Assembly (NCBI RefSeq): GCF_001597745.1
Contig: NZ_LUHJ01000050.1
Span: forward strand, 1-50,038
Direction: 5' to 3'
Length of the DNA: 50,038 nt
Source of the DNA: Anabaena sp. 4-3
GTDB taxonomy: Bacteria; Cyanobacteriota; Cyanobacteriia; Cyanobacteriales; Nostocaceae
Part shown: positions 34,401 through 44,100 of the stretch, in pieces
Layout: every line of letters begins with the position of its first letter
How positions within the stretch are numbered: the first letter of the stretch is position 1
The notes under the pieces: generated by a model
What the model was told of the DNA's origin: nothing
Databases searched by the model: none
The model's input: the letters and a program-made list of their open reading frames with translations, nothing else
Translations under genes and position numbers: made by a program

Positions 34401-37400
34401 TTCATTGGAAACATCATATTCGAGAGACTTTACCATTATTAGAAGATGCTTATGCTAGTGGATGGGAATATGGCAATTTAGTACATACGGGATATGCAGC
34501 TAGTAATCGCTGTCAATATAGTTATTGGAGTGGTGCAGAGTTAAAAAGTCTAGAACAGGAAATGACTAGATATGGTAGGGCGATCGCTCAACTTCATCAA
34601 GAGACGGCTTTAAAGTGGCATCAAGTATTTCATCAGGCAGTTTTGAATTTATTAGACTTGGCTGAAAACCCCTGTCTTTTAATCGGTGAAGTCTACAATG
34701 AGGCACAATTATTATCAATTCATATTGCCGCAAATGAACGTACTATAATCTTCTATGTATTTCTGAATAAATTAATTCTTTGTTACTTATTTGGTAAGTT
34801 TGCGGAAGCATCCGTAAATGCTATGAAAGCCGAAGATTATTTAGACGGTGTAACAGGATGGTTGAATGTGCCGTTATTCCATTTTTATGATTCTTTAGCA
34901 CAACTGGCAATCTATTCATCAGCGTCACCATCACAACGAGAAAATATCCTCAGCCGGGTGAGCAATAATCAAGAAAAAATGCAAAAATGGTCAAGTCATG
35001 CACCAATGAATTTTCAGCATAAGTATGAGCTTGTAGAGGCAGAAAAGGCGCGGTTACTGGGTGAATATTGGCAAGCAATGGAGTTTTATGAGCGCGCGAT
35101 CGCAGGTGCTAAACAACAGGGTTATATCCAAGAAGCAGCATTAGCTAATGAACTGGCTGCCAAGTTTTATTTTGATTGTGCTAGAGACAAGGTTGCTCAT
35201 AGCTATCTCATTGATGCTTACTATGGCTATATGCGCTGGGGAGCTACTGCCAAAGTTAAAGATTTAGCCGCAAAATATCCACATATTTTATCTCGGATAG
35301 GGGAGCAAAACACGCCAAGCTTAGAGATGAATCAAACGATTAGCTCGACGACTACAGGGATACAGGGAATGTTTGATTTATCCGCAGTTATTAAAGCCTC
35401 GCAAGCTCTTTCTGGTGAAATTGTTTTAGAGAATTTATTGACTAAATTAATGCAAATTTTCTTAGAAAATGCTGGGGCAGAAACCGGATTATTAATTTTA
35501 GAAACCGCAGGTAATTTGTTGATAGAGGCTTCCGGCAGTTTCGGACATGAGCAGATATGTTTACAGCAGTCTATCCCTGTAGAACACAGTCAAAATCTGC
35601 CCCTATCTGTAATTAATTATGTCTGTCGCACTCAGGAGAGTATTGTACTTAATGATGCCAGTTGTGAAGGAATGTTCACCACAGATAGCTATATTATCCA
35701 GCATCAAGTAAAATCTCTGCTATGTACGCCAATTGTCAATCAAGGGAAACTGATTGGCATTTTATATTTAGAAAATAACTTGATTTCTGGAGCCTTTACA
35801 TCTGAGCGAGTAGAATTGTTGCAAATTTTGTCTTGTCAAGCTGCAATCTCCATTGAAAATGCTCGTCTTTATCATGATTTAGAAGAATATAATCGCACAC
35901 TCGCAACAAAAGTCAATCAGCGAACTCTAGAGTTACAAGAGAAAAATTTGCTGTTACAAACAGAGATTCGAGAACGCCAAAGAGCAGAAGAAGCAGCCGC
36001 CGCCGCTAACCGTGCTAAAAGTGAATTTTTGGCTAATATGAGCCATGAATTACGTACACCATTGAATGGAATTCTCGGTTACACGCAAATCTTTCAAAAG
36101 GACAAAAATTTAACTGCTCAACAAAAAAATGGCGTGGAAATCATTCACCAATGCGGTGAACATTTATTAACATTAATTAATGATATTTTAGATATTGCGA
36201 AAATAGAAGCGCGAAAAATGGAACTTTATCCGCAAGAATTTGATTTTTCGCAATTTTTAGAAGGTATTGTTCAGATGTGCCGTGTGCGTGCGGAACAAAA
36301 AGGTATAACGTTATTATATCAATCAGTATCTTTATTACCGCGCATTGTTTACGCTGATGAAAAACGGTTACGGCAAGTTTTAATTAATTTATTGAGTAAT
36401 GCGATTAAATTTACCAAACAAGGTTATGTATTTTTCAAGGTGGGTTATGTCACAGGTGCTGGTGATTGGCAACTGGTAGCTGGGGAAAATGCGGCTGAGT
36501 ATTCTATTCCTAAAATTAGATTTTATGTAGAAGATACAGGTATTGGGATTGCACCTGAGCAATTATCAGCAATATTTTTGCCATTTCATCAGGTGGGTGA
36601 TAATAATCTGAAAACGGAAGGAACAGGGTTAGGTTTGGCAATTAGCCGTCAATTAGTGGAGATGATGGGCGGGGAAATTCAAGTTAAAAGTAATTTAGGT
36701 GAAGGAAGCATTTTTTGGTTAGACTTAGACTTACCAGAAATTATCTCGCCTACTGATGTTAAGAGAGTTGATGAACAAAATATCGTCAGTTTTGTTGGCT
36801 CTAGACGCAAAGTTTTGGTTGTAGATGATAATTGGGCAAATCGTTCTGTTTTGGTGAATTTGCTAGAGCCTTTGGGTTTTGAGGTAATGGAAGCGACAGA
36901 TGGGTTGGATGGTATTGATAAAGCCTGTGAATTTCAGCCTGATGTGATTTTTATGGATTTAGTTATGGGGGGAGTGGATGGCTTTGAAGCTACTCGTCGT
37001 CTGAGGATGATACCAACCTTAGCACAAACTATTGTGATTGCAATCTCGGCTAGTGTGTTTGATTTTAGTCAACAACAGAGTCGTGAAGTTGGTTGCAATG
37101 ATTTTCTGCCGAAACCGATTCAGGTAGCTAATCTTTTAGAAAAATTACAGTTTCATTTAGGCTTGAAATGGGTTTATCAAGATAGTAGGCAGCATCAATT
37201 ACCGTCAGAAGCTGTCAATCCGACAAACCCCTGCCAAAATTTAACATTGCTAGTTCCACCCGCAGCAGAATTGGGGATTTTGCTTGATTTGGCGATGCGG
37301 GGAAATCTCAGAGGGATTGCCGAAAAAGCTAGACAAATAGAGGAGTTAAATCCAGAATTTGCCCCGTTTGCGACTCATTTACGTCAATTGGCTAAAAGCT

Positions 37401-37441
37401 TTAAAGGTAAGCAACTTGTAGATTTTCTCAAACAATATTAA
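31409..37441 (+). CDS. Giant Ser/Thr kinase - AAA ATPase - GAF - hybrid histidine kinase
   Basis: A 2010-residue multidomain signalling protein. Residues about 1-270 form a eukaryotic-type Ser/Thr kinase with catalytic HKD (127-129, a variant of HRD) and DFS (148-150, for DFG). Then comes an AAA/STAND-type ATPase with Walker A GYSGIGKS (Lys335) and LVIFLDDLQWADAAS. A long helical TPR-like region spans about 650-1300, a GAF domain about 1330-1480, and a coiled coil follows. The histidine kinase has H-box SHELRTPLNG (His1546) and ATPase G-boxes DTGIGI and GTGLGLA. A receiver domain (Asp1850) and a C-terminal tail complete it. This architecture is typical of filamentous cyanobacteria; the signal is unknown. 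The next gene starts 17 bp later. Confidence 0.93.
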   Translation: MGINIADYNLTQILYDGTNTCIYRAINQAHQLTAIIKTLKAEYPTIEQLTQLKHEYKILQHLEIDGVIKPQALASYQNALGLILLDFEGEPLKEIMNSQKFDISQFLQIAIQLAATLAQIHENHIIHKDIKPDNILVNLKSNDIKIIDFSISSCLSRENLLVSHPSGLEGTLAYMSPEQTGRMNRGIDYRTDFYSLGVTFYEMLTQQLPFIATDALEIVHCHIAKTPLSPKDINPEIPPAISDIVMKLLAKTAEDRYQNALGLKADLEACFRELQATGKIANFVVGTSDLYSQMLIPQKLYGRETEVLTLMNAFERVSRGAAEIMLVSGYSGIGKSSLVNEVHKPILAQHGYFISGKFDQLKRNIPYAAFIPAFQALIQQLFTENTENIKIWKDKILAAIGTNAQVIIDVIPEVEQIIGYQQPVAKLGLNESQNRFNLVFKQFITVFCQPEHPLVIFLDDLQWADAASLKLIQLLSTDSEIKYLLLIGAYRDNEVHLDHPLMLTIQEIQKSDVVINNLVLEPLQIFHVQQLVSDTLHTQQKNSAALAELLWQKTQGNPFFLTQLLKTLEQDNLLSFNFMTGCWQWDMELLQDIEITDNVVDLMVNQIQKLSPMTQNVLKLAACIGNQFTLDILSIVNQKTWDETAADLWESLQAGLVLPIDESYKIPLVFHSLPEANFTISYKFLHDRVQQAAYSLIADSLKKATHLQIGRLLLENNTLEERSENIFNLVNHLNYGTELLALDSAKIQLAELNLIAGKKAKAATAYEAAMGYLQVGLSLLTTASWKQQYELVLALHQEAAEAAFLMGDFEQMEQLVEVVLQEADNDWEKVKVYELRIQSYEVQRKLLAAVKLGLQVLEILGVKLTASPTPSDIQQAIQETSANLADKSIEDLVNLPTMTDAKQLAALRLIASLVPAAYQSAPTLFMMMACQEVNLSIQHGNTLFSASGFADYGVVFSGLLQDVEAAYKFGQLALKLLDVLDACELRSQVLFKVATFLIHWKHHIRETLPLLEDAYASGWEYGNLVHTGYAASNRCQYSYWSGAELKSLEQEMTRYGRAIAQLHQETALKWHQVFHQAVLNLLDLAENPCLLIGEVYNEAQLLSIHIAANERTIIFYVFLNKLILCYLFGKFAEASVNAMKAEDYLDGVTGWLNVPLFHFYDSLAQLAIYSSASPSQRENILSRVSNNQEKMQKWSSHAPMNFQHKYELVEAEKARLLGEYWQAMEFYERAIAGAKQQGYIQEAALANELAAKFYFDCARDKVAHSYLIDAYYGYMRWGATAKVKDLAAKYPHILSRIGEQNTPSLEMNQTISSTTTGIQGMFDLSAVIKASQALSGEIVLENLLTKLMQIFLENAGAETGLLILETAGNLLIEASGSFGHEQICLQQSIPVEHSQNLPLSVINYVCRTQESIVLNDASCEGMFTTDSYIIQHQVKSLLCTPIVNQGKLIGILYLENNLISGAFTSERVELLQILSCQAAISIENARLYHDLEEYNRTLATKVNQRTLELQEKNLLLQTEIRERQRAEEAAAAANRAKSEFLANMSHELRTPLNGILGYTQIFQKDKNLTAQQKNGVEIIHQCGEHLLTLINDILDIAKIEARKMELYPQEFDFSQFLEGIVQMCRVRAEQKGITLLYQSVSLLPRIVYADEKRLRQVLINLLSNAIKFTKQGYVFFKVGYVTGAGDWQLVAGENAAEYSIPKIRFYVEDTGIGIAPEQLSAIFLPFHQVGDNNLKTEGTGLGLAISRQLVEMMGGEIQVKSNLGEGSIFWLDLDLPEIISPTDVKRVDEQNIVSFVGSRRKVLVVDDNWANRSVLVNLLEPLGFEVMEATDGLDGIDKACEFQPDVIFMDLVMGGVDGFEATRRLRMIPTLAQTIVIAISASVFDFSQQQSREVGCNDFLPKPIQVANLLEKLQFHLGLKWVYQDSRQHQLPSEAVNPTNPCQNLTLLVPPAAELGILLDLAMRGNLRGIAEKARQIEELNPEFAPFATHLRQLAKSFKGKQLVDFLKQY

Positions 37442-37458
37442 ATTTTTTTTAAGATACT

Positions 37459-39447
37459 ATGACTATTAATTCTGTTGTTCAAGGTGTCATTTTGATTGTG
37501 GATGACACTCCCACGAATTTAGAAATGCTGTTTGATTTTTTGGCGAATGCCGGTTATACAGTGTTAGTAGCTGAAGATGGGGAAAGTGCGATCGCTAGGG
37601 CTGAATATGCGCCACCTGACTTGATTCTTTTAGATATCCTCATGCCGGGTATAGACGGCTTTGAAACTTGTCGCCGCTTGAAAAGCAACGAATTAACAAC
37701 AGAAATTCCGGTGATTTTCATGACTGCCCTTTCGGAAACCTTAGATAAGGTCAAGGGCTTAAATATTGGTGCTGTGGATTATATCACAAAACCACTGCAA
37801 CATGAAGAAGTTTTAGCGCGGATTCAACTGCATCTGCAACTGCGTAATTTGACGAAAACATTGCAAGTGCAGAATCAGCGTTTAGCCGCAGAGATTTTAG
37901 AACGTACTCGTGTAGAGGAAAAACTGCGAGAACAAGCGGCTTTGTTGGATATTACCACAGATGCCATTTTAGTTAAAGACATGAGCGATCGCATCTGTTT
38001 CTGGAACAAAGGCGCGGAAAATCTCTATGGATGGCAGACTCAAGAAGCGATGGGGCAAAGTGTGCGTCGGTTGCTATATCAACCAGACAATTTGTCTCAA
38101 CTGCAAAATGTCACCGCTAGTTTAGCTGATGGTGATTCCTGGCAGGGTGAATTACATCAAGTTACCCGACAAGGCAAAAAAATTATTGTTGCTAGCCGAT
38201 GGACAATTATGCGCGATCGCAATGGACAACCACAATCTATATTAACAGTTAACACCGATATTACCGACAAAAAACAACTAGAACGTCAGTTTTTACGGGC
38301 GCAACGCCTAGAAAGTGTCGGCACACTCGCTAGCGGTATTGCCCATGACCTCAACAATATCCTGACTCCGATTCTAGCATCAGCGCAACTATTACAACTC
38401 AAACTACCCCACGTTGATGACCGCAGTCAACAAATGTTGAAAACTATCGAGTCTAACTCTAAACGTGGGGCGGCTTTGGTGAAACAAGTATTGCATTTTA
38501 CCCGTGGCGTGGAAGGCAAACGGACGATTGTACAAGTTAATTACTTGTGTTCCGAAATTCAACAAATTGTTCAAGAAACATTTCCCAAAACCATAGAATT
38601 ATCTACAAATATCCCGCCTAACCTGTGGACTGTCATCGGTGATGCCACCAATCTGCATCAGGTACTGATGAACCTAGTTGTCAATGCTCGTGATGCCATG
38701 CCAGAAGGTGGTAGACTCAGTTTATCTGCTCAAAATCTTTTGATTGATCAACACTATGCCCGAATGAATTTGGATGCTTGTGTTGGCCCTTACATTGTGA
38801 TTTCCATAGCAGATACAGGCATGGGTATGGAACCGGAAATCGTTGATAGAATATTTGAGCCGTTTTTCACTACGAAAGATGTAGGTAAAGGTACGGGTTT
38901 AGGTCTTTCTACGGTACAAGGCATTATTAAAAGTCATAATGGTTTTGTGAAAGTCTACAGTGAGGTAGGTAAGGGAACGGAATTTAAGATATTTTTGCCA
39001 GCCGTCGAGACAATGGCGACTTCCCAGGATGAAGACTTGCAACTACTCAAAGGTAGTGGAGAATTAGTTTTAGTAGTGGATGACGAAGCGGAAATTTTGG
39101 AAACTACGAAAATTGCTTTAGAAACTTATAATTACCAAGTGCTGACGGCGAGGGATGGGGTGGAGGCGATCGCACTTTATGCCCAACATCGGGATAAAAT
39201 CAGTGTGGTGTTAATGGATATGATCATGCCATCGATGGATGGTGCTAGCACCATTCGCGCTTTGCAAAAAATGAATTCTCATATCAAAATTATCGCTGTG
39301 AGTGGTTTTGTCCCCACTCATAAACTCGTGAAATCTCCTGTAGTCAAACAATTTATTGCTAAACCCTACACCACAAAGGAATTATTGGCAGGTTTACACA
39401 GTACACTGGCACAGGAATCAAAGGGGTTGGTGTCTTTGGGGGGATGA
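37459..39447 (+). CDS. Hybrid histidine kinase: REC-PAS-HisKA-HATPase-REC
   Basis: Cytosolic two-component protein, 662 aa. The N-terminal receiver has Asp59 in [11 protein letters not shown], followed by a coiled coil and a PAS domain (about 160-275, [14 protein letters not shown]-like). The kinase H-box [10 protein letters not shown] has His296. The HATPase shows [20 protein letters not shown] and [11 protein letters not shown]-terminal receiver has Asp587 in VLMDMIMPS. The H-box type (HDLNN) is that of the NtrB-like class. It lies 17 bp downstream of the giant kinase, so both probably act in one phosphorelay. No DNA-binding output is encoded here. Confidence 0.94.
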   Translation: MTINSVVQGVILIVDDTPTNLEMLFDFLANAGYTVLVAEDGESAIARAEYAPPDLILLDILMPGIDGFETCRRLKSNELTTEIPVIFMTALSETLDKVKGLNIGAVDYITKPLQHEEVLARIQLHLQLRNLTKTLQVQNQRLAAEILERTRVEEKLREQAALLDITTDAILVKDMSDRICFWNKGAENLYGWQTQEAMGQSVRRLLYQPDNLSQLQNVTASLADGDSWQGELHQVTRQGKKIIVASRWTIMRDRNGQPQSILTVNTDITDKKQLERQFLRAQRLESVGTLASGIAHDLNNILTPILASAQLLQLKLPHVDDRSQQMLKTIESNSKRGAALVKQVLHFTRGVEGKRTIVQVNYLCSEIQQIVQETFPKTIELSTNIPPNLWTVIGDATNLHQVLMNLVVNARDAMPEGGRLSLSAQNLLIDQHYARMNLDACVGPYIVISIADTGMGMEPEIVDRIFEPFFTTKDVGKGTGLGLSTVQGIIKSHNGFVKVYSEVGKGTEFKIFLPAVETMATSQDEDLQLLKGSGELVLVVDDEAEILETTKIALETYNYQVLTARDGVEAIALYAQHRDKISVVLMDMIMPSMDGASTIRALQKMNSHIKIIAVSGFVPTHKLVKSPVVKQFIAKPYTTKELLAGLHSTLAQESKGLVSLGG

Positions 39448-39494
39448 GGGGGATGAGGTTGAATTTTTATTCAATGCCCTGTGCATCGATGACT

Positions 39495-39524
39495 TGTAGA
39501 GACGTTGCATGCAACGTCTCTACA
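39495..39524. repeat. Perfect 30-bp palindrome
   Basis: TGTAGAGACGTTGCA followed directly by its reverse complement; no loop. It lies between the convergent kinase and ycf34 genes and may act as a terminator-like hairpin. It has the look of a common interspersed Nostoc palindrome. Confidence 0.85.
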
Positions 39525-39549
39525 CAATGATTGACTATTGAAATTAATC

Positions 39550-39798
39550 TCAAGTGGGGACTAATTCGCCTGGGCGTAACTTTGACCATTTGCCCATTTC
39601 TGGTTTAAAACTGAGACAACCAACAACATCCCATTCCATTTCAATTGTATCTTCCTTTGTGCGGATGTTAACGTTAATGGAGGGTTCGTTAGGATCAAAA
39701 GTTGGGTTTTCGGTGAGGTGGGGTTGTTGGTGCTGTGTTTCTACTGCATGATAAGTCACACAGCGATCTACATAGTGGCAGTTGACACAAATACACAT
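39550..39798 (-). CDS. ycf34: Ycf34 family protein
   Basis: Small cyanobacterial/plastid Ycf34 protein, reported in Synechocystis to bind an Fe-S cluster and affect photosynthetic electron transport. The start MCICVNCHYVDRC carries Cys at 2, 4, 7 and 13, followed by TYHAVETQHQQPHLTENP and a C-terminal VVGCLSFKPEMGKW with another Cys. Length 82 aa matches the family. Transcribed alone, convergent with the kinase gene and divergent from the CCA enzyme gene (85 bp between starts). Confidence 0.93.
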   Translation of the reverse strand: MCICVNCHYVDRCVTYHAVETQHQQPHLTENPTFDPNEPSINVNIRTKEDTIEMEWDVVGCLSFKPEMGKWSKLRPGELVPT

Positions 39799-39883
39799 AA
39801 TAGAACCAACTCCAGGGCATTTATTGTTAATCTAGCTTAAGCCCAATGATTATTCACCTGTTGCTGGGTTGATTTTTATTACA

Positions 39884-41167
39884 ATGTTTGACTCAGTTCC
39901 TTCTACCCTAGTCCCGGAAAATTGGCCTTTTAGTCTGGAATGCTTGCCACAACCAGCTTACATGGTAGGTGGTGCGGTGCGGGATGGGATTTTAGGTAGA
40001 ACCCGTGAGTATTGGGATCTTGATTTTGTGATCCCATCGGATGCGGTTCAGGTAGCCAGAGCGATCGCCCAACGTTACAAAGCTGGTTTTGTGTTACTCG
40101 ACTCAGAAAGACGAATTGCGCGGGTGGTGTTTCCTGATGCTACGGCTGACTTTGCCCAACAGGAAGGCGAGAGTTTAGAGACTGACTTATATAGGAGAGA
40201 TTATACCATTAATGCGATCGCCTACAATCCCCACAGCCAAGAAATCATCGACCCCCTACATGGCTGTGATGATTTACAGTTAGGTCTATTACGCATGATA
40301 TCACCCAGCAATTTACAAGACGACCCGCTACGCCTATTACGTGCCTATCGCCAAGCTGCTCAACTAGGATTTATCATTGAAACCAACACCCAAAATACTA
40401 TCCGTGCTTTAGCTTCGCAGATATCCCAAGTTGCCGCCGAACGAGTGAGAGTAGAAATTGGTTATTTACTAGCCAATTCTCAAGGTACACCTGGGATAAC
40501 TCAAGCGGCTGAAGATGGCTTACTGACTGCATTCTTTAAACACGCCACTCCTGAAAGTTTTCGTAAATTAGCAGCAGTCGATCAAGTTGCTAGCATACTT
40601 GCACAACACTATGCACAACTAGATAGAGAACTGCAACAATCAGTCCGTGATACAGTCAAAACTACATGGTTAAGTATTGCCAAACTCGCTTGTCTTGTCC
40701 ATCCCAATCCCAGCGTTGCAGAAATTGAACTACAGGAACTCACCTATAGCCGCGCTGAAATTCGCGCTGTTATCACTGCTCTTAGACTATCCCCTCAGCT
40801 AAAGTTAGCTCATACCTTGCGAGAACAGTATTTTTTATTCCAAGAGGCAGGAATTGTATTGCCGGCTACAATTGTGCTAGCCTTAGTAAACGATAATCTG
40901 GTAGAGCCGATTTCTGGCACCAATCCATTGAGGGTATACGCACCATTGATCAGCCGCTACCTTAACCCTGATGATCTGGTCGCTCATCCCACTCAGCTAG
41001 TAAGTGGTAAAAATCTAATGATAGCATTAAATATCCCAGCATCGCCAGTAGTAGGTAAACTACTGACAGAGATAGCTGTGGCGCAAGCTGAGGGGAAAGT
41101 CTCTACGCCAGAGGAAGCTATCGAGTGGGCGAGGCAGATAATCAGTCAATTGATTGATATTTTCTAA
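39884..41167 (+). CDS. CCA tRNA nucleotidyltransferase
   Basis: Class II tRNA nucleotidyltransferase that adds or repairs the 3' CCA end. Motif A has GGAVRDGILGR with the metal-binding DLD at 45-47. The motifs for the neck and nucleotide selection follow (RRDYTINAIAY, DPLRLLRAYRQAAQLGF). Length 427 aa is at the long end. The open frame extends to 39869, but ATG 39884 (MFDSVPSTL) is the natural start. Cyanobacteria can split A-adding and CC-adding functions between two such proteins, so this may do only one of them. The stop overlaps the convergent chlH-like stop by 4 bp. Confidence 0.92.
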   Translation: MFDSVPSTLVPENWPFSLECLPQPAYMVGGAVRDGILGRTREYWDLDFVIPSDAVQVARAIAQRYKAGFVLLDSERRIARVVFPDATADFAQQEGESLETDLYRRDYTINAIAYNPHSQEIIDPLHGCDDLQLGLLRMISPSNLQDDPLRLLRAYRQAAQLGFIIETNTQNTIRALASQISQVAAERVRVEIGYLLANSQGTPGITQAAEDGLLTAFFKHATPESFRKLAAVDQVASILAQHYAQLDRELQQSVRDTVKTTWLSIAKLACLVHPNPSVAEIELQELTYSRAEIRAVITALRLSPQLKLAHTLREQYFLFQEAGIVLPATIVLALVNDNLVEPISGTNPLRVYAPLISRYLNPDDLVAHPTQLVSGKNLMIALNIPASPVVGKLLTEIAVAQAEGKVSTPEEAIEWARQIISQLIDIF

Positions 41168-44100
41168 ACTGTCACACCTTCCAATTGTTCATCTGTCAAC
41201 TCATATAATTGACGCAACTTATCTAACTTATCTGTATCAGCTTGCCATAAACCGCGCCCATGTGCTTCTAACATTCTGCTGACGATATTACGAAAAGCTT
41301 CGGGGTTAGCTTTGCGTAATTTCTCCGCCATTTCAGGATCTAAAGCATAGGTGTCTGCGGCTTGATTGTATACCCAATCATCTTTAAAATCAGCAGTACC
41401 ACCCCAACCAATTAAGGCTGTCATCCGTTGGGAAATCTCAAAAGCACCACCTGAACCTTGATTAGCCATTGCTTCCGCCCATTTGGGATTTAATAATTTG
41501 GTGCGGTATTCCATTCTGAGTAAATCATCTAAGTTGCGGGGTGTGGTGTCTTTAGAGAAACTTTCGACAAAACTGGCGGTGACTTTCTTACCGCTTTGTT
41601 GTTCGGCGGCTTTTTTCAATCCGCCTGTGTTGGCGTAATATTCCTGAATATCGGTTAAACCATATTCTACAGAGTCGATTTCTTGAACGATGCGATCGCT
41701 AGTCTTGAGTAACTGATTTAAAACTTCTGGTCTAGCTTGCCCTTTATCTTTTCTACCATAACTAAACACATTGCGACTTTGCCAAGTTTCACCTAACTCA
41801 TCGCCATTTTCCCAGTTACTATCAACAACTTGATCATTTACCAAAGAACCAAAATCACCAGCCGGGTTAGAAAACAATCTCGCTGAAGTATTTTCCACAC
41901 CTTGCGCCTTTAAAGCTAAAGCGTGTTTCCTAATAAAATTCTGTGCTTCTGGTTCATCAGCATCCGCCGCCCTTTGGAATAAATCATCTAATAATTCGAT
42001 GATATTCACAAAACTATCGCGGAAGATTCCTGATAAATTGCCTAACACATCAATGCGCGGGTGTCCTACTTCTGCTAAGGGTTTCAACTCATAACGCACA
42101 ATGCGCCCTGTTCCTTCCTTCACAGGTGCAGCACCCACCAATTCTAACAGAATCCCTAGCGATTCACCCTTAGTTTTAATCGCGTCTAATCCCCATAATA
42201 AAACTGCTACCGTTTCGGGATATTTACCATGTTCTTGTAAATGCTGACTGATAATTTTTTGAGCTATTTCTCGTCCCCGTTCATAAGCCGCAGGAGAAGG
42301 CATTCTATAGGGGTCTAAAGCATGAATATTTCTACCTGTGGGTAACACACCCGCACCATCTCGTAATAAATCACCACCCGGCGCAGGTGGGATAAATTCC
42401 CCATTTAATCCCCGTAATAAATTAGTTAATTCATCTGTAGTTTGTAGTAACAAATCTTTGATTTGCTGTTCTTCCTCTGGGTTTCTTGGCTGTTCACTAC
42501 CAAAATAAGCTTCGAGATAAGCTGCTAATTCTTCTTCATTTGGTGGTTCACCTAATATATGCAAACCCGAAGAAAACAGCCGAGTTTCTAAAACTTGTAA
42601 ATACTCATACAACTTCACCAAATAATCATCAAAAGCATGACCGCTAAACATTTTGATATTTTCTGGCGTAAACGGAATACCCAATTTTTTCGCATCTGCA
42701 AATGGGCAATCCACATCTAAACCAGTATCAACAATCTTTTTACAAATCCCTTCCTTGAGGACATAATTCTTTTGCGGGTCTTCGCGATATTCAGAAATTA
42801 AATCTCGTAATGCTACCAATTCCTTATATAAACCAGCCCGACCATAAGGCGGGACATTGTGAGAAATTAACACCCCATAACCGCGACGTTTCGCTAAAAT
42901 TGATTCTGAAGGATTATTAGCAGCATATATATAGAGATTCGGCAAATCTCCTAACAGAATATCAGACCAAGAATAACCCGTATTTCCTAAAGGTGAACCC
43001 GGCAACCATTCTACAGTGCCGTGCATCCCAAAGTGAACTACTGCATCGGCTTGAAGTTCATTTTGCAACCATTTATAAAAAGCCGCGTATTGAGGATGGG
43101 GTGTTAAATCTCGTTCAAACATTAACCGCATGGGGTCGCCTTGTATTCCCAAAGGTGGCTGTACACCTATCCAAACATTTCCTAACTGCACACCACCAAT
43201 ATGTAATTCCTCACCATAGGTTTTTATTCCGCTTCCTGTCAGAGATTTCCATTGTTTTTCAATGCGAGATGTGCGGAGATATCCCAACCATTTTTCTAGT
43301 TTACGGGCGTTGACAGTAGTAGCTGAGGAGGGGAAAGGCTTATTTAATTCCCATCTCTCCATTTCTTCATCAATTGCTTTTACCTGACGTATTAATTCTT
43401 CGCCATCTTCTGGAATTTCGCCGACGTTGTAACCTTGGTCTTTGAGGGCGTGGAGTAGTTTAATTAAACTGCGGGGAACGTTTAATAATGCCGCCGTACC
43501 TACTGCACCATAACCAGGAGGAAACCCATATAAAATAATGGCAATTTTCCGGTCTGCGGGTGGTTTTTGACGCAACTCTACCCAGTTTTTCACTCTGCCA
43601 ATCAGACGCTGCACTCTTTCAGGAACTAAATAAATATCTTCACCCACTAAACCGCCGAGGGGAACAGTATCAATGGCACCGTCTAATTCTGGTAAGGCGT
43701 ACAATACCACACTTTGCAAACCACCCACACCTTGACGAGTCCAAGAGTGGATGTCTTGAATTAATAGAGGTGCGGCGACGATGTAGGGGATATTTTTAGC
43801 GGTGAGGATGCGCTTGGCGACTTCTATCTGACGACCTGCTTCCATTGAACCGGCTGGCCCCCCGACAAGGGGAAAGCCAATTGTAGAAACAATTGTATCA
43901 ACTTTCACGGCTTCTGGTGAAAGTGAGGGGGTTTCAATCTTACCTTGTTGTCGTTGTTGCAGTTCGTAGTCGGTTGTCATCCAGTCTCTTACCGCTACGT
44001 GACCTTCTACACCGTTGATAAATATGGGTAAAGGTATCAAACCCGCTTCTTCAAAACGGCGAATTAGTTGAGGAATGTAGGGTTGTTTGGTGATGACGTG

